Source of the DNA: Engraulis encrasicolus | Lineage: Eukaryota; Chordata; Actinopteri; Clupeiformes; Engraulidae | Reading direction: 5' to 3' | DNA: 64,000 bases | Assembly (NCBI RefSeq): GCF_034702125.1 | Contig: NC_085861.1 | Span: 2,764,796 to 2,828,795, forward strand | Part shown: piece after piece, positions 40,253-55,200 of the stretch | How the letters are laid out: each line of letters begins with the position of its first letter | Position numbering within the stretch: position 1 is the first letter of the stretch | The notes under the pieces: model-generated | The model's input: the letters and a program-made list of their open reading frames with translations, nothing else | The model's database searches: none | Told to the model about the DNA's origin: nothing | Made by a program: the position numbers and the translations under genes

Positions 40253-43200
40253 GAGACAGAGAGAGAATTCCATTCAGACACTGAAACCAGACTGGCAGTT
40301 GCTACATATCCACAAATCCTAGTTTTCAAAATGTTTACAATCAATATCAATCAATATACAGAATAGATTGGACCTAATACTGACGCTGTGTTTGAAAGAG
40401 CAGAGAGCATACTTTAGTCAGAAGTGATGTTAGACTACAGGTATATTTGATATTCAACACAGCAAAGAGTAAATAAGTTACGGGGGAATGTGTTGTTTGG
40501 GGTAAATGTGCTTTGGGAATCTGACTGTATTGCGTTGGTTTTCATGTCTTATCCTGCTCTCACTAGAAGAAATTTCCCCCACGGGGGACAATAAAACTAC
40601 TACTACTACTACTACTACTACCACAATGTTATCAATGTGACTTACTGTCTCTCCTCATATTTTCAGCCTCCACCATCAGCGTTTCGATCGGTGCGTCGAG
40701 CCCATCAGTGAAGACAATCGCCACCTAATTTACATGGAGAGAGTACAGGCCACTGTCACTGCTAAGAATGCACGTCGCTAGGCAACACTTTAGAATAGGG
40801 TCCACTCCAAGTGTTAGCCTAGCCTGGGAACTCCCATACTGCCTTTAGTTCTACACAATCGTTTCGATCTGAAAGACAGTCTGGCGAGGATGACTCATAA
40901 CGTCCAAGATCATGGGCCAGTGTGTCATAATGGCTAAGCATTCCGACCTTAACAGTTTCTCTGCCCAATCACATTCTGGACCCTACGGAATTTAAAATAG
41001 GCAACTCCCCAGACCTAATCTCACTTGTGAATAGATCTGGTGCTAACCAGGCAAATGTTAGGCCCTAATGCATGCTAAATGACTGCATGTAAGTCATAGG
41101 TGCCGGAAAGGGGGAACCAGTGGTGCATTTGCATCCCCACTTTTGGGCTCCTGTAGCCTCTTACTGCAGCAGGGGTCGACCCTATTCGGCGACCCTACCC
41201 GGCGACCCTATTCGCTTGCTGAAAATGCTTAACTAAATCATAACAACATTGCTGTGACATTACAGAGATCCATAGTGCTGCGCTAAGGGGTTAATGAGGC
41301 TTTTTCAACTTTCACTGCAGACAGATGTAGCTACTGGAGGCATTGAGAATGGACTAGGTCCGAAACGTCTTTTGCTCCAGTTAACCTCTGACTTCTGTTG
41401 TAAATTTTCGGCTACAATATTCATTTTTCACACAAGCCTTGTGTGCGCTTCCTTTTTTTCATTATCTCAAGTGATTACTAATTTTTGGGAGTGGACGCAC
41501 CAAGCAATACACAGGTCTAAAGTGTAGGCGCAGACGCCGACCTTGTTGTTTTTTTGTCATAAATTGTGTGATTAAAATTAAACTGTAATCAGCATTTATT
41601 AGCAATACCTTGTAGGTAACTTTTAATAGATTTAATTATCTTTGTTATCTTTGTCAAAATTACTGACCTTCACATGTTCACTCGCTGCACCGCTCAGTTT
41701 TTGTCGCAAGGACCTCATCAGATCCGCGTTGAATGCAATCTGTTTGTCTGTAGACCACGCCAGCACTTTCCTGACTACATCTTCATTAAACGGCGCGCCT
41801 TCATGATGTATTATGTCCAAGTCCTCCAGGACACTGCCATCCTGAGCCACTAGGCGGAAGCTGATTTGAGGATGGACGGCAGTCCCACGAGAGCAGCACA
41901 GGCTGGTCAGGTAAGACATGCGTCTAACTATCTCCGGCAGGTAGTTCCTCAGTTTCACTTGGGTGTCGAATACTGCGGCTTGAGGACGGCTGGAGATATC
42001 AAATCCAATTGCAATGTCCACCTCACATTCACTCTCTGTAAAAAAAAATAATAATAAGTTGACGTCAGCATGCATATGAAGAGTTCAGATGCAAAACCCC
42101 CTAAGTGCCTTTTCAGAAAATAATCTTAATTCATTTCTTATTTAATAAATTTAATTTAATTAATTAATTTAATTACTTTAATTATAATTAATTTTATTTA
42201 ATAATGTTTTATTTTATTAATGTAATATAACTATTTATATGTATTATCAAGTACATGAATGTAAACCAAACAAACAACTGGGAAAAATCTAAAACTATAC
42301 AAGTGCAGGTCTTCAGAAATGGAGTTAGGGGGTTTTGCATCTGAACTCTTCATATAAGTTGACGTCAGCATGCATATGTGCAATATACCGAATGGAGTGG
42401 TATATGCAATGTAAGTAATAAGTAATACATAGATATTTATACATACATAAAAAAGATAAATACACAAAAAAACTTACTTTGTTTTTGAGGTAAAGTGCAA
42501 ATACTTTTCACGACTCTTGACTTCATCTGCTCCAGGATTCCGAAGTCGTTCACGATAAAGACGTTGTCCACCCCACCAGCGATCTGAATCAGCTCGTCCT
42601 TGTGGATCTTCCCCACGCCGATGACGAACACCTTGTTATAAATAATACAAAGGAACAGTTGTTTGAGAAGGGGTCAAAGAGCTTGTCAGTCTAAAGCCGG
42701 GCACACACTGTGCGATATTTTCACTCGTGGGTCTTAAGCTTCTGCTCACACTGCACGATGGAATTTCACTGTTAAAAAGTTCACAGCTCACGACTCACGC
42801 CCTCACACTACACGAGTCGACAGTCGAGTGCGAGCGAAATGCTTCCACCGTATGACGCGACAGGCATGTTTCCCTGGTCTGCAGAGGAGGGAACATGCGC
42901 ACCTAAGGTGGAGATGAGGTCGCGCTCAACAGCGAATCGCACGGCCCTATTAATTTGTGCATGTGAAGTGTCAAATCGGGTCGTAGCACTGCTTTAACTG
43001 TGCGATTTACGCACGAGCCACGACCAGAATTTCAAACCGTTTTGATTTTCTTGCGACCCTGCGATTGCACGATCGTGAGGCGAAATCGCTTGTCGTCACC
43101 CCATGTACACTGCACGATGCGAGACTCACGATTGACCTGCGATTGAGCAAGAAATCGGCCTGACTCTCAAAAAGTCGTGCGAGTGCCAAATCGCGGCAAA

Positions 43201-46200
43201 ATCGGGACAAAAGTCGCACAGTGTAAGCCCAGCTTAAGGCCCCCCCACACACCAGTTCCGACAGCACTGCGGAGCACTATCGGTTTTGACAATTTCCGTT
43301 ACCAGGGTTGCCAGACGAGGCTGATGATTTCCAGCCCAAAAAATGCTCAAAACCTGCCTAGAAGCACAAAATCTTGCCCAATTCTATTGATTTCTATGGC
43401 AAAAATTGGGCATGTTTTTCTGCTAAATGCCATTTTTACCCGCACACGGCCATCCCAAGCAGCCCAATTGGGCGGAAAACAGCCCAATCTGGCAACACTG
43501 TCCGTTAACCCCGCACTACATTTCATAATCAATGACAGAATAAACTTGCCCCTACTCGGCAGCCCACATTAGGGATGCACAATGTGAAAAATTTCGGCCG
43601 ATACCGATATCCGATATTGATATTGCGGTTTTGGCCGATAACCGATATTAACTGATACCGATGTTTTTTGGGTTTTTTTTTTAAGACATAACATTTAATA
43701 CAGACTGACAATGATGCAAACAAACTGAATTTTTGAATGTCCTCTTATTTCCAAAAACACTTTTTTAACTCCCTGTGATAAAATTAGATAAAAAATAGAG
43801 ACAAAATAGAAGACAAACAATGAAAGTCACTGTCAAGTCCAATCTTTTAGAACCGTAACATATGAAAAAAAAACATCGGCATTAACATCGGCTCAGTTTT
43901 ACCCATCAGACCGATGTGTTGAGAAATGTCAAATATCGGACGATACCGATACATCCGGCCGATACATTGTGCATCCCTAGCCCACATCCTCGAACCTCGG
44001 TGCCAATTTGCGGGGTTGTACTGAAAACAGAATCGAATGTTGGCAGCAGTGTTAATTTTGTCAGCTTTTTTTGATTTAGTCGTAGTCTTCGTCACAATGA
44101 CGAAAATCAATTTTAGTCTTGGTCATATTTTAGTCATTGCCTTCCCAATTTAGTCTTAGTCTAAATGACGAAAATCAAAAAAGGGCTTTGACGAAATATT
44201 TTAGTCATAGTCATGGTTGACGAAATTAACACTGGTTGGCAGAGCAATTTATTGGAACTGTTGTGCAAAGGCCCTAAAGGGTTTTTATTTACAAAATTAA
44301 TTATATTTACCAAGAACACAATGAAAATAGGTAAAGGGAAAACAAAGACAGAATGGAGAACCAAATCAGTTGTATTTCTGTTCATGCGCTTGCTTTTAAG
44401 GACCATGTCCTAGCATACAAGGAAGCCCTAAACAAGGCCAAGTCCTCGTATTACAGCTCTATTATCAGTACAGGCCAGGGCAATCCCAGAGCACTCTTCT
44501 CCACTGTTAACAATATCCTCAAACCATCCCAACCCTTCCCACTTACCCCTTCAACTGATCTCTGCTGTGAGTTCTTGAACTATTTTAATAACAAAATCAA
44601 CACCATTTACAGTCAACTACAGTCTCTCCCCTCCCCCACTCTAAATGACAGCCCTTCTCTTCAGACACCTCCTCAAATATTTTCCTCCTTCTCTCCCGTT
44701 AATATTGAAACTGTCTGTGATCTTGCCACGAAAGCCAGGCCTACCACCTGTCTCCTGGACCCTATGCCCTCCTCTCTTGTCAAGGCCTGTCTACCAGTTC
44801 TCAGTCCCCTCCTTACTAACATCATTAACACCTCTCTCCTGACAGGCATAGTTCCAAACTCCCTAAAGATTGCAGCCATCACGCCTGTCCTCAAAAAAAC
44901 TGGAGCTGCAGCGGATGATTTTAAAAACTACCGTCCCATCTCAAACCTTCCCTTCATCTCCAAGCTGCTAGAGCGTACTGTGGCCTTACAGCTTCAAGAA
45001 CACATGACATCATTTAGCCTATGGGAGGAACTGCAGTCTGGGTTCAGGGCTAAGCATAGCACTGAAACTGCACTAGTCAAGGTCGTAAACGACCTTTTGT
45101 TAGCTGCGGATTCAGGCCATTTCAGTATCCTCCTGCTACTTGATTTAACAGCTGCTTTTGACACAGTCTGCCACAACGTCCTTCTCACAAGGCTGGAAAC
45201 CCTATTGGGCATCACTGGTACTGCACTCTCCTGGTTCAGGTCCTATCTAACTGGAAGAGAGCAGTTTGTCTCTATTGGTGATTTCCGGTCTCCAAATTCA
45301 GTCCTCACACATGGTGTTCCTCAAGGCTCAGTTCTAGGCCCCCTACTCTTCATCATTTATATTCTTCCCCTTGGTAACATACTCCGAAAACATGGTCTAA
45401 ATTTTCATTGTTATGCAGATGACACCCAAATTTACATTCACACCAAACGCTCCCATCCACTCCCCCTCGCTAACTTAACAACCTGCCTAAATGAAATTAG
45501 TAATTGGATGACCCAAAATGTTCTTAAACTTAATCAAAACAAAACCGAAGCCATCATCATCGCCACTCCATCATTACTTAAAAAGATAAACCTTTCTCAG
45601 TTCTCTATCCCTGACTATTTTACCTCCACTTCCTCTGAAGTAAGAAATCTGGGCGTCATCATCGACTCTTCGCTCTCCTTTGAATCCCATATCAAACACC
45701 TCACCAAAACTGCATTTTTCCACCTTAAAACCATCTCCAGACTCCGCCCTTCTCTTACCCCTACCTCTGCTGAGACCCTCATCCACGCTTTCGTAACCTC
45801 CAGATTAGATTATTGCAATGCCCTACTCACTGGTCTCCCTACTAAATTGATAAACCGTCTACAATACATTCAGAACTCAGCAGCTAGATTACTCACACAC
45901 ACCAGACCCTGGCATCACATTACCCCTATCCTCTATCAATTACACTGGCTTCCTATCCATTCACGTATCCATTTCAAAATTCTCCTCCTTGTATACAAGG
46001 CCCAGCACAACCTTGCACCCTCCTACATCACAAGTCTCCTCACCCCATACAATCCCACCCGCACACTACGCTCCACTGACTCACTCCTCCTTACAGTTCC
46101 CTCCACACACCTGCGCACCATGGGCGACAGGGCATTTAGTGTTGTTGGCCCCAAACTTTGGAATTCACTCCCACTGTCTCTTCGTCAGTGTTCCACACTA

Positions 46201-49200
46201 TCTACTTTTAAATCTAAGCTGAAGACACACCTTTTCATTTCTGCTTTTCCACTTCAGTGACAGGCACTTCCACTTTATTTTAATCATCAGTTTATTTTTA
46301 ATTTTACATACTATTTTTTTTTTTCCCCTCATTTTATTTTATTTTCAAATGCATTCTACTTCTTTTTCTTACTTGAAAACATTTATCTTTATTGTACTTT
46401 TATTTCTATTTTATTTTTGCATTTTAATTACTCTCCTATTGTTAATTGAATTAACTGAAGCTTTGTTTTACTTTCCCTACTGTTATGTATTTGTTTTGAT
46501 TGTAAAGTGTCCTTGGGTATCTTGAAAGGCGCTCAAAAATAAAATTTATTATTATTATTATTATTTGCTAGTGATATTGGCTATGATTATGTCCTCTTTT
46601 GAAAATTGCTTTGATTATAAAGCATCTGCCAAATGCAATGTAATGTAATGTAAATGGGAGATGGCAAATTAGGCCACACCGGTGGAGCCCAGGGGAGAGA
46701 GAACAAGTGGGGGAGATTGGGGCCCAATTTCAAATGGAAGGCAGTGCAGGGTTCCCACGGGTCATGGAAATTCTGGAATATCATGGAATTTCATAAAAGT
46801 TTTTCCAGTCATGGAAAGTCATGGAATTTGACAATTTTGAATGCACAGTCATGGAATATCATGGAATTTTCTTAATAGCTGTTTAGAAGCAAAATGCTTT
46901 TTGTTTGGTGTATAACATTGTTTCTTACTGATTATACTACAACGCTTCGCCACAGACGGTTTGGTTTTGCACTGTAATGAGTGGGAAGCCTGACAGTGGT
47001 TCAATGACTCCCCTCCTACATAAGCAGGTGTCTGGTCAGATATGTGAAGTTAGATGATGAGGCGGTCATTACGAACGGCACTAACGAGTGCGCTGCCCTG
47101 CGCATTTGCTGTCACAGCGATTCTACGACGGGAGTTACGTTCGTCACGTTAGTGCTTAGCTTGTGTGGGCTGTTTGAGCAGTGAAAGGCCGCCAGATGGC
47201 GGAATCGTAAAATAGGCTATAAATAGATCTAGCGACCACATATTTAGATACTACAATGTTGATTTATCGATTTGGTTCTCAATATCTAAGTGCATAAATG
47301 TCAGAATAAAGAGCATTTTAAGGTAGTAGCTTGGGTGGCAACCATGTTTGTTTTCAGTTTCCCCGTTTTGAGGGAAGTGGCGCACAGCATTGTGGGTAGC
47401 AGGCAGCACCAAGTCAGCACCTCAAATAACCCCCTTTACGCCCACAAATTCAGTCAAATGCCAAAGGGGGAAATAAAGCAATTTTTTGTTTGGAATCACA
47501 CTTTTAACTCGATGTCCAGTTATCTCACTGGAAGGACAGCTACCTTTCCCGTTTCGAACGCAGCCCGTGTCTATGAGCGGGACTCACTAATTTGATGCCC
47601 TTTCGGTACTGATGTCTTAAGTCATACAACCCTAAACCTAACCCTAACCTTAACCCTAAACCTAAACCTAACCCTAACCTTAACCCTAAACCTAACCCTA
47701 AAATCGCTTGTTTGAAATGTTTGATTACCATGTGACGTAAGACATCAGTACCGAAAGGGCGTCAAAGTAGTGGGACCCATGGGATGGGCTGCACCTGTGA
47801 AAGGAAATTGATGCAGCAAACGGTTTCGTAAAATGGTGCGTGTCCCCCTGGTGGTGGGAGGCTGTAACACACCTGCACACCCATATCCCTCAGCAGCCTG
47901 GCCTCCTCTTCCACGTCGTCCGTTGACTCGCCGTCTGTGATCACCACAAGGTTCTGCGAGACGCCGGCTTTCATTCGGCTGCCGTAATCTGCCCGGAAGA
48001 ATCTTTTCCGCGTGAACTCCAGGGCTTGTCCAATTTTCGTGCCCTGTTTGATCTGATCGAGGGCGTCGATCCTAGATTAGATAAGATTAGATTAGAGTCA
48101 TTAAAGTCATCAGGTTCAGCATTAGTCAGATCTTTTGATCTTTTGTGCCTCACAAACTCATATACTGTATAAGTGCATACATAGACACCGATATACAGTA
48201 AACAGCACATCCACCTATGGGTCAATAACATTATGGGAGACACATCAGGATGGTGCAAAAACAACTAATACAACTATTGTAAGGATTCTTTTTTTTATTA
48301 TTTTAGTGAATTGTCAAAGAAATACATTCACTGCAGTGCAATTAATTGCCAGTTACTAATTACTTTATGGGCATTAGCCGTCATTGTACCAACGGATGTC
48401 TGAGTCCTGAGCCTCAAAAAAGTGTAATTTATCCACATACACATACACTCCCTGTGCCTTCTCTACCCCATACCATAGAGGATTCCAACTAGAGCAGGGA
48501 TGGGCAACTGGAGGCCCGGGGGCCATATGCGGCCCGCCTCCTCACTCAGTGCGGCCCTTATGGAAATAAAACAGAACTTAAAAAAAAAAAAAAAAAAACT
48601 ACCAGATTTTTTTAAACCCTCTACTGAATTCATCCATTGTAATTACACTGTGTAGAGGTGTGTCGTCCACGAACGAGCCGGTTCTTTTGAACGGCTCCCT
48701 GAAGTGAACGATGGGAACCGGATCACAGCTGGGGGAGCCACTCGACTGTTATTTCGTTCATTTTTCATTCATTTTAAGCACGTGACCTCGACCAGAGTAA
48801 TTCAATTTGGGAAAAAACACAATTGTTTGCCTTAAAGAGTGGCAAAAACGGTCTTTAGAAGCAGGAGAATAATCAGTTGTTGTTTGGACAAAATTACCTT
48901 GAGGTGGAGTCAAAATATTACATTCTAAAGACTGAATAAATAATTTAAAAAAGAGCCAAAAGAGCCAGTTTTTTGAACGGCTCTTTGAAAGGAACGAGCC
49001 ACTAAGATCCGGATCCCGCTAAAGAGCCATAAATCCCATCTCTAACACTGTGGGCCAATAGATAACACTCCCATTCCTTCCAAACAATATCGACAGTCAG
49101 TGAGCAACCAACTGCACCTCAAACTCTGCGAATAACAGTCATATCCCTGGTCATGTGGCCCTCCGATGGTGGCGCTACAAAAATGTGGACCTCCTTATCA

Positions 49201-52200
49201 TGAAAGTTGCCCATCCCTGAACTAGAGGGTTCATAAAGAAAATGGCGGGTGGGGATAAAATCGCTCGAAATCGCCAGAAATACATAGAGATGCATGGGTG
49301 ACATTTACTCAATTTCCACGTAAATTACAAAGAAAAATATTTCTGAAACAACGGGAATCTCTTCAGTGACTGTGGTTTATACCAAATCAAGCATGTTTCT
49401 GTAGTGAAGTATGCTACAAAATGTTAAATTTATTTGAGAAAAGTACCATGATAAGTGAACAGGAAGTTGCAAAAGTGGGCGGAGTCTTCACCCCAGACGT
49501 TTGTATAGAAGTCAATGGGAGAGAACTACGACCCCTACAGACCGATTCCCATAAAACATGCTTATGAACCCTCTAGTTGGAATCCTCTATGCCCATACTT
49601 TTGCTGGGAGTGTGTCTATGTTCCCTCAGCCTATTGGTTCCTAAGACATCACTAAGACTTTTTAACATTCATTTTTAGGCCCATTGCTCCCACAGCCCAA
49701 TGGTCCCACAGCATATTACTGCTGCTCCATGTTCCCACATTTCTAATAATTTATTCAAATTTGCGCTCATGGTGGGGAGAAAGGCACGTTCTCTTGGTTC
49801 ACTCGGACATGTGGGAACATGGAGTTGGAGTGGACCACAGGGCTGATATTTGAATAATGTCTTAAAAATGTGGGAACATGGAGCAGCAGGAATAAGCTGT
49901 GGGACCATTGGGCTGTGGGACCAATGGGCTATGGGTGGGAACATAGGGGGGGCAATCGCTATTCCGACATAGCGCTATTCCGACATGCCGCTATTCCGAC
50001 ACTTTTTAGGGGTTAGGGTTAGGGTTAAGGTTAGGGATGTCGGAATAGCGGCATGTAGGAATAGCGGCGGACGGTGGAAAACGTGCCGGTATTCCGACAA
50101 TAGACATTAACGTCGGAATAGCGACATGTCGGAATAGCGCCACGTAACCGGAACATAGAGCTGACCCCCTTTCACTAAGCCCTCTCATTTACCCCAGTTA
50201 CTACTATACTGCCGTGCAAAACAAGAACGCAGTAACTTGAAAATGGTCGAAATTGAGTTTAGATCGGAAATGGGCTTTAAACTACCTCATTTGTCTTGTG
50301 TCAAAAAACTGTGGTCCAACATCATCCCGTTTTGGAGAAAAATCATGTTGAAAGTGCAAAACTTGTGTTACGTTGTACAAAACAAAAACGCAGTAAGTCG
50401 GCGAGTTACTGCAGCAATTTCCAATGGGAATGGTTCGGGAGTAGACAGTAATACTAGCCAAGAACGCAGTAACTCCTGCTGTAACTCCATTTTGTGGCAG
50501 TAATACTAGCCAAGGATGCAGTAACTCTGTTTTTTCATATAGGAAACTTTGAAGCCTTTTTTCTCAGTTTGCCAAAATCTGAGTTACGGCGTTCTTGTTT
50601 TGTAGGGCAGTATACCTTTCCTTTGCGGTCTCCTCGCTGTCCACTTCGTTGAGGTGGAACTCCTTCTTGGGGTAGGAGCTGAACTGGGCCAGGGCCACCT
50701 GCACCACGTCAGGGCTGATGACGAAGCTGCTGACCAGGCCCTTCATGAAGGACTTCATCAGGACAAAGTCCTCCTCGCTGATGGTGCCCGAGCTGTCCAT
50801 CAACATCACCAGGTCGGCCTGCGTTTTTTCACACACTGGAAAAAAACAAATTTAATGCAGAGTAAGGTAGGGCTGGGCGATATGGAAAAAAACAATATCA
50901 CGATATGGATTACTTTATATCACGATAACGATATATATCACGATATAGCACAATTACATACGTTTTCAGTTATTTTCTTTATTTGCTCTTTATTTCGCAA
51001 AACAACCCTTCTTTAAAATTGATCTTTCTATTCTTATTTTTACAGTTACATTAACTTACAGTGTGTATTGTGACAACATGAAATGTAATTAAATGATAAT
51101 CAATTGTATAAAATTGATAAAATTACTATCACGATATAAACAATATAGGAAAAAGGTCACGATATACACTTTTATATCACGATAACGATATATATCGTCA
51201 TATTGCCCAGCCCTACTGTAAGGTCCTTTTCACACTTGGTGCCTTTTAGCCATGTACTGTAGCCTCTTAGTGCAGATGGGGTTGTCGGCGGGCCTAGCCA
51301 CTATTTTCTGAAAATACTCAAGTACATCATAACAATTATATAAAATACAAGTATTTTAATCATGCTATGCCCAACAAAATAAAGGCATTTTAATTACAAT
51401 GAAGATGTGTGCCATGGTATTTCTGAAACTTTTTTGAAATTTTACATCATAACAATATTGTTATGACATTACTGGGAGCCTTAAGTAACATATTAATTCA
51501 TAGCCATTACAATTTTGGTGACAGTAAGATTTGCGCTAAGGGGTTTAGCAAACTCAGTTACACCTGTGACTCAGCATTTTTTGAGAATATGTGAATGCTC
51601 CAAAGCGTACCCAAACCCCAGAAGTGAACTGCACTGAGACCTATGTTGACATGGTCTCAGTATGGTTTCCTGAAGAGTCCTTGCAAGTTCAGTCTGATCT
51701 CGAAGGAATTGCATCTAATTTGTCATGCAAACCATAACAAGAAATTGCATACAGATTTCAATGCATTCCCTGCTGTCTGGAGCACATAGATGACCAAGCT
51801 AGGCGAGCCCTATCTCACGCCTTTCGTAAAGTCTTCACGAAAAAAATAGATTAATTTTCGTGGTGCATTCACGTTATTGCCCGTTTTTCGTGGTAGGGCA
51901 ACGAAACGCTGCCTATTCACTTATATTGCCCCACTGCTGCTATGGTTATCCAAGCGTCTGCAGGGGCGGGGAGGGGGTGCTGACAGAACACTGCTGATAC
52001 ACTCGGGACTCACTAATTCGACGCCCTTTCGGTACTTACGCCTTATGTCCCCTAAACCTAAACCTAACCCTAACCTTAACCCTACTTAACCCTAAACCTA
52101 ACCCTAACCCTAACCTTAACCCTAACCTTGACCTAAACCTAACCCTAAATTGCTTATTTGAAATGTTTGATTAGCATGTGACGGTAGGCTACCGAAAGGG

Positions 52201-55200
52201 CATCAAACTAGTGGGTCGCTAGGCAACAGTCGGGCAATTCAAGTGAATAGGCAGCGTTTCGTTGCCCTACCACGAAAAACGGGCAATAACGTGAATGCAC
52301 CACGAAAATTAATCTATTTTTTTCGTGAATACTTCACGAAATGAGTGAGATACGGTTGGCTAGGCTTATGATTGGTAGAGCTTCAAACGCAAAAATGCTC
52401 TTCTGTGCACTCACCAAACCCATCCCTAAACCTAACCTGTCAGTAAAGCAATGTTTCTGCTTTCTGCTTCTGCTACTTTACTTATGTCGCTTAACAGCGA
52501 CTTATGTCGCTTAACAGCGAAATAAACAAGGTGATGGTGAATTTGTTGTGAAACTATGCCCAGACCGAAAACCATCCCTAAACCTAACCTGTCAGTAATT
52601 CAATATTTCTGCTGCTTTACAAGTACAATGAAATAACCACGGGAATGGCGAAATTGTTGTGAAATTGTGCCCAGAGACCAAAACCATTCCTTAACCAAAC
52701 CAGTCACAGGGCATTGAGGGACTACGTCTTGCATAGGCGTAGTGCACACATATACGCCATAGCTGGTTCAAATCTGCAGGTTATCTTGAAGCTCAAATAT
52801 AAATGAATAAATTAGCACTCATCAGATTTCTCTTTTTGCTTTTTTAATCGCCTCTAATCTGATGAGCTCTTTATTCATTTATTTTTGAGATTTGAGTTCA
52901 TTCATTGACGAAGTTAAGCACCCAGTGTTAAGTATTAGACTACAAGGTGTTGAGCACGCTTCCTGATCCTTCTATCTCGAAGCTCGACCAGTCAGAAGCC
53001 GAGTTTGGCCATCCGTGTGCTCCAGACAGCAGTACGACCACTTTACATTTGTGACATCAAAGGGATTGCGTAATGCGTAATCTGGACTCAATTTCAATTT
53101 TTTGTTTTGCGCGACAAATTAGTCGCAATTCCCTCAAGATCATGTAGGACAAGTTACTCCTGTGATAAGATGTAATCACTTAAGGAGTGCTATACAGTAG
53201 ATGGAGGGCCAGGTCTGATGAAGAAGAGGACTGGCACCCCATAAAAGCCTTCAAGTTTAGGCAAAGGACGCGCTCAACTTCTTGGAAAAAAACGAAATGG
53301 GCAGTCATGGGTGAGCGGTTAGGGCGTCAGACTTGCATCCCAGAGGTCGCCGGTTCGACTCCCGACCCGCCAGGTTGGTGGGGGGAGTAATCAAACAGTG
53401 CTCTCCCCCATCCTCCTCCATGACTGAGGTACCCTGAGCATGGTACCGTCCCACCGCACTGCTCCCCATGGGGCGCCACTGAGGGCTGCCCCCTTGCACG
53501 GGTGAGGCATAAAATGCAATTTCGTTGTGTGCAGTGTTCACTTGTGTGCTGTGGAGTGCTGTGTCACAATGACAATGGGAGTTGGAGTTTCCCAATGGGC
53601 TTTCACTTTTCACTTTAGAAAGTCTTTGGGTGCGCCATAAAAGGTATCAACTTAAGGACGAAAATATCCGCAGTTTGTGAGTGAAGATTTTTCTTCCTTA
53701 ACCCCATAAAAGCCTAACAAGAGAGAACAAGAAGGACAAGAAAGATCGCCTGGTCCTTTATGTAACACCCTCACAATTGACGACCAACAGAACTGAGTTA
53801 TTTTTATGTTGGTTCCCTTTTTGGTTCACTTACAGAACGCTGAGTTCCATAAATGAATAGAGTTCATATGCCACCAGCGGAACACTGTAAGTTAGCGATC
53901 GTTGAACAGACTTCACTACCATAGCAACACACTACTGCAGGGTTTCCCAAACTGTGGTGCGTGCACCCCTGGGGGTGCGCGACCTGCCACAAGGGGGTGC
54001 GTGAGCTGAATAGAGCAATGGCTGAGATGTCTGTTTTTACACAGAATTAATTAACATTACGTAGTTTTTAATTGTTTGGTTAATTGTTTGCTGGAAGGAT
54101 CCATCTGAAGTGTAATTTATAACTCCTAGACTTGTCATGCAAGAAGATCAGGCAGAAAAAACGCTCAGTCTATTGGAAATGTGAATTGCGCAACATTCGT
54201 TCAGGGGGTGCGCGGACCACATTGAAATGTAAAAGGGGGTGCGCAGGGAAAAGTTTGGGAACCGCTGCTCTACTGCACTACACAGAGCCTGAAGTAACCC
54301 AATACTAAGTAACCCATTACTAAGTAACCCAATACTAAGTAACCCGATACTAAGTAACCCATTACTAAGTAACCCATTACTAAGTAACCCAATACTAAGT
54401 AACCCAATACTAAGTAACCCATTACTAAGTAACCCAATACTAAGTAACCCATTACTAAGTAACCCAATACTAAGTAACCCAATACTAAGTAACCCATTAC
54501 TAAGTAACCCAATACTAAGTAGCCTGATACTAAGTAACACATTACTAAGTAACCCATTACTAAGTAACCCAATACTAAGTATCCCATTACTAAGTAACCC
54601 ATTACTGAAGTAACCCAATACTAAGTAACCCATTACTAAGTAACCCAATACTAAGTAACCCATTACTAAAGTAACCCATTACTAAGTAACCCAATACTAA
54701 GTAACCCATTACTAAAGTAACCCAATACTAAGTAACCCATTACTAAGTAACCCAATACTAAGTAACCCAATACTAAGTAACCCATTACTAAGTAACCCAA
54801 TACTAAGTAACCCATTACTAAGTAACCCAATACTAAGTAACCCAATACTAAGTAACCCATTACTAAGTAACCCAATACTAAGTAACCCAATACTAAGTAA
54901 CCCATTACTAAGTAACCCAATACTAAGTAACCCATTACTAAGTAACCCAATACTAAGTAACCCAATACTAAGTAGCCTAATACTGAGTAACCCATTACTA
55001 AGTAACCCATTACTAAAGTGACCCAATACTAAGTAAACCAATACTAAGTAATCCATTACTAAGTAACCCAATACTAAGTAACCCATTACTAAGTAACCCA
55101 ATACTAAGTAACCCGATACTAAGTAACCCATTACTAAGTAACCCAATACTAAGTAATCCATTACTAAGGAACCCATTACTAAGTAACCCATTACTAAGTA

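Larger units (their letters stand above)
48476..49589. mobile_element. Outer element of a three-level transposon nest
   Basis: Termini TAGAGGATTCCAACTAGAG and its complement. The left inverted repeat is interrupted by the hAT at 48495-49219. Confidence 0.8.

Noticed and set aside
47628..47702. Possible chromosome-end telomere
   Set aside because: Short, degenerate and internal, flanked by inverted repeat arms and single-gene sequence on both sides.
39276..50835. All split vWA introns being transposon-derived
   Set aside because: N1 introns (AAG/gtcagt with TAG/GTGGCG; ACA/gtaagt with CAG/ATATCC) and the first N2 intron lack direct repeats at their edges, so only the N5 introns qualify.
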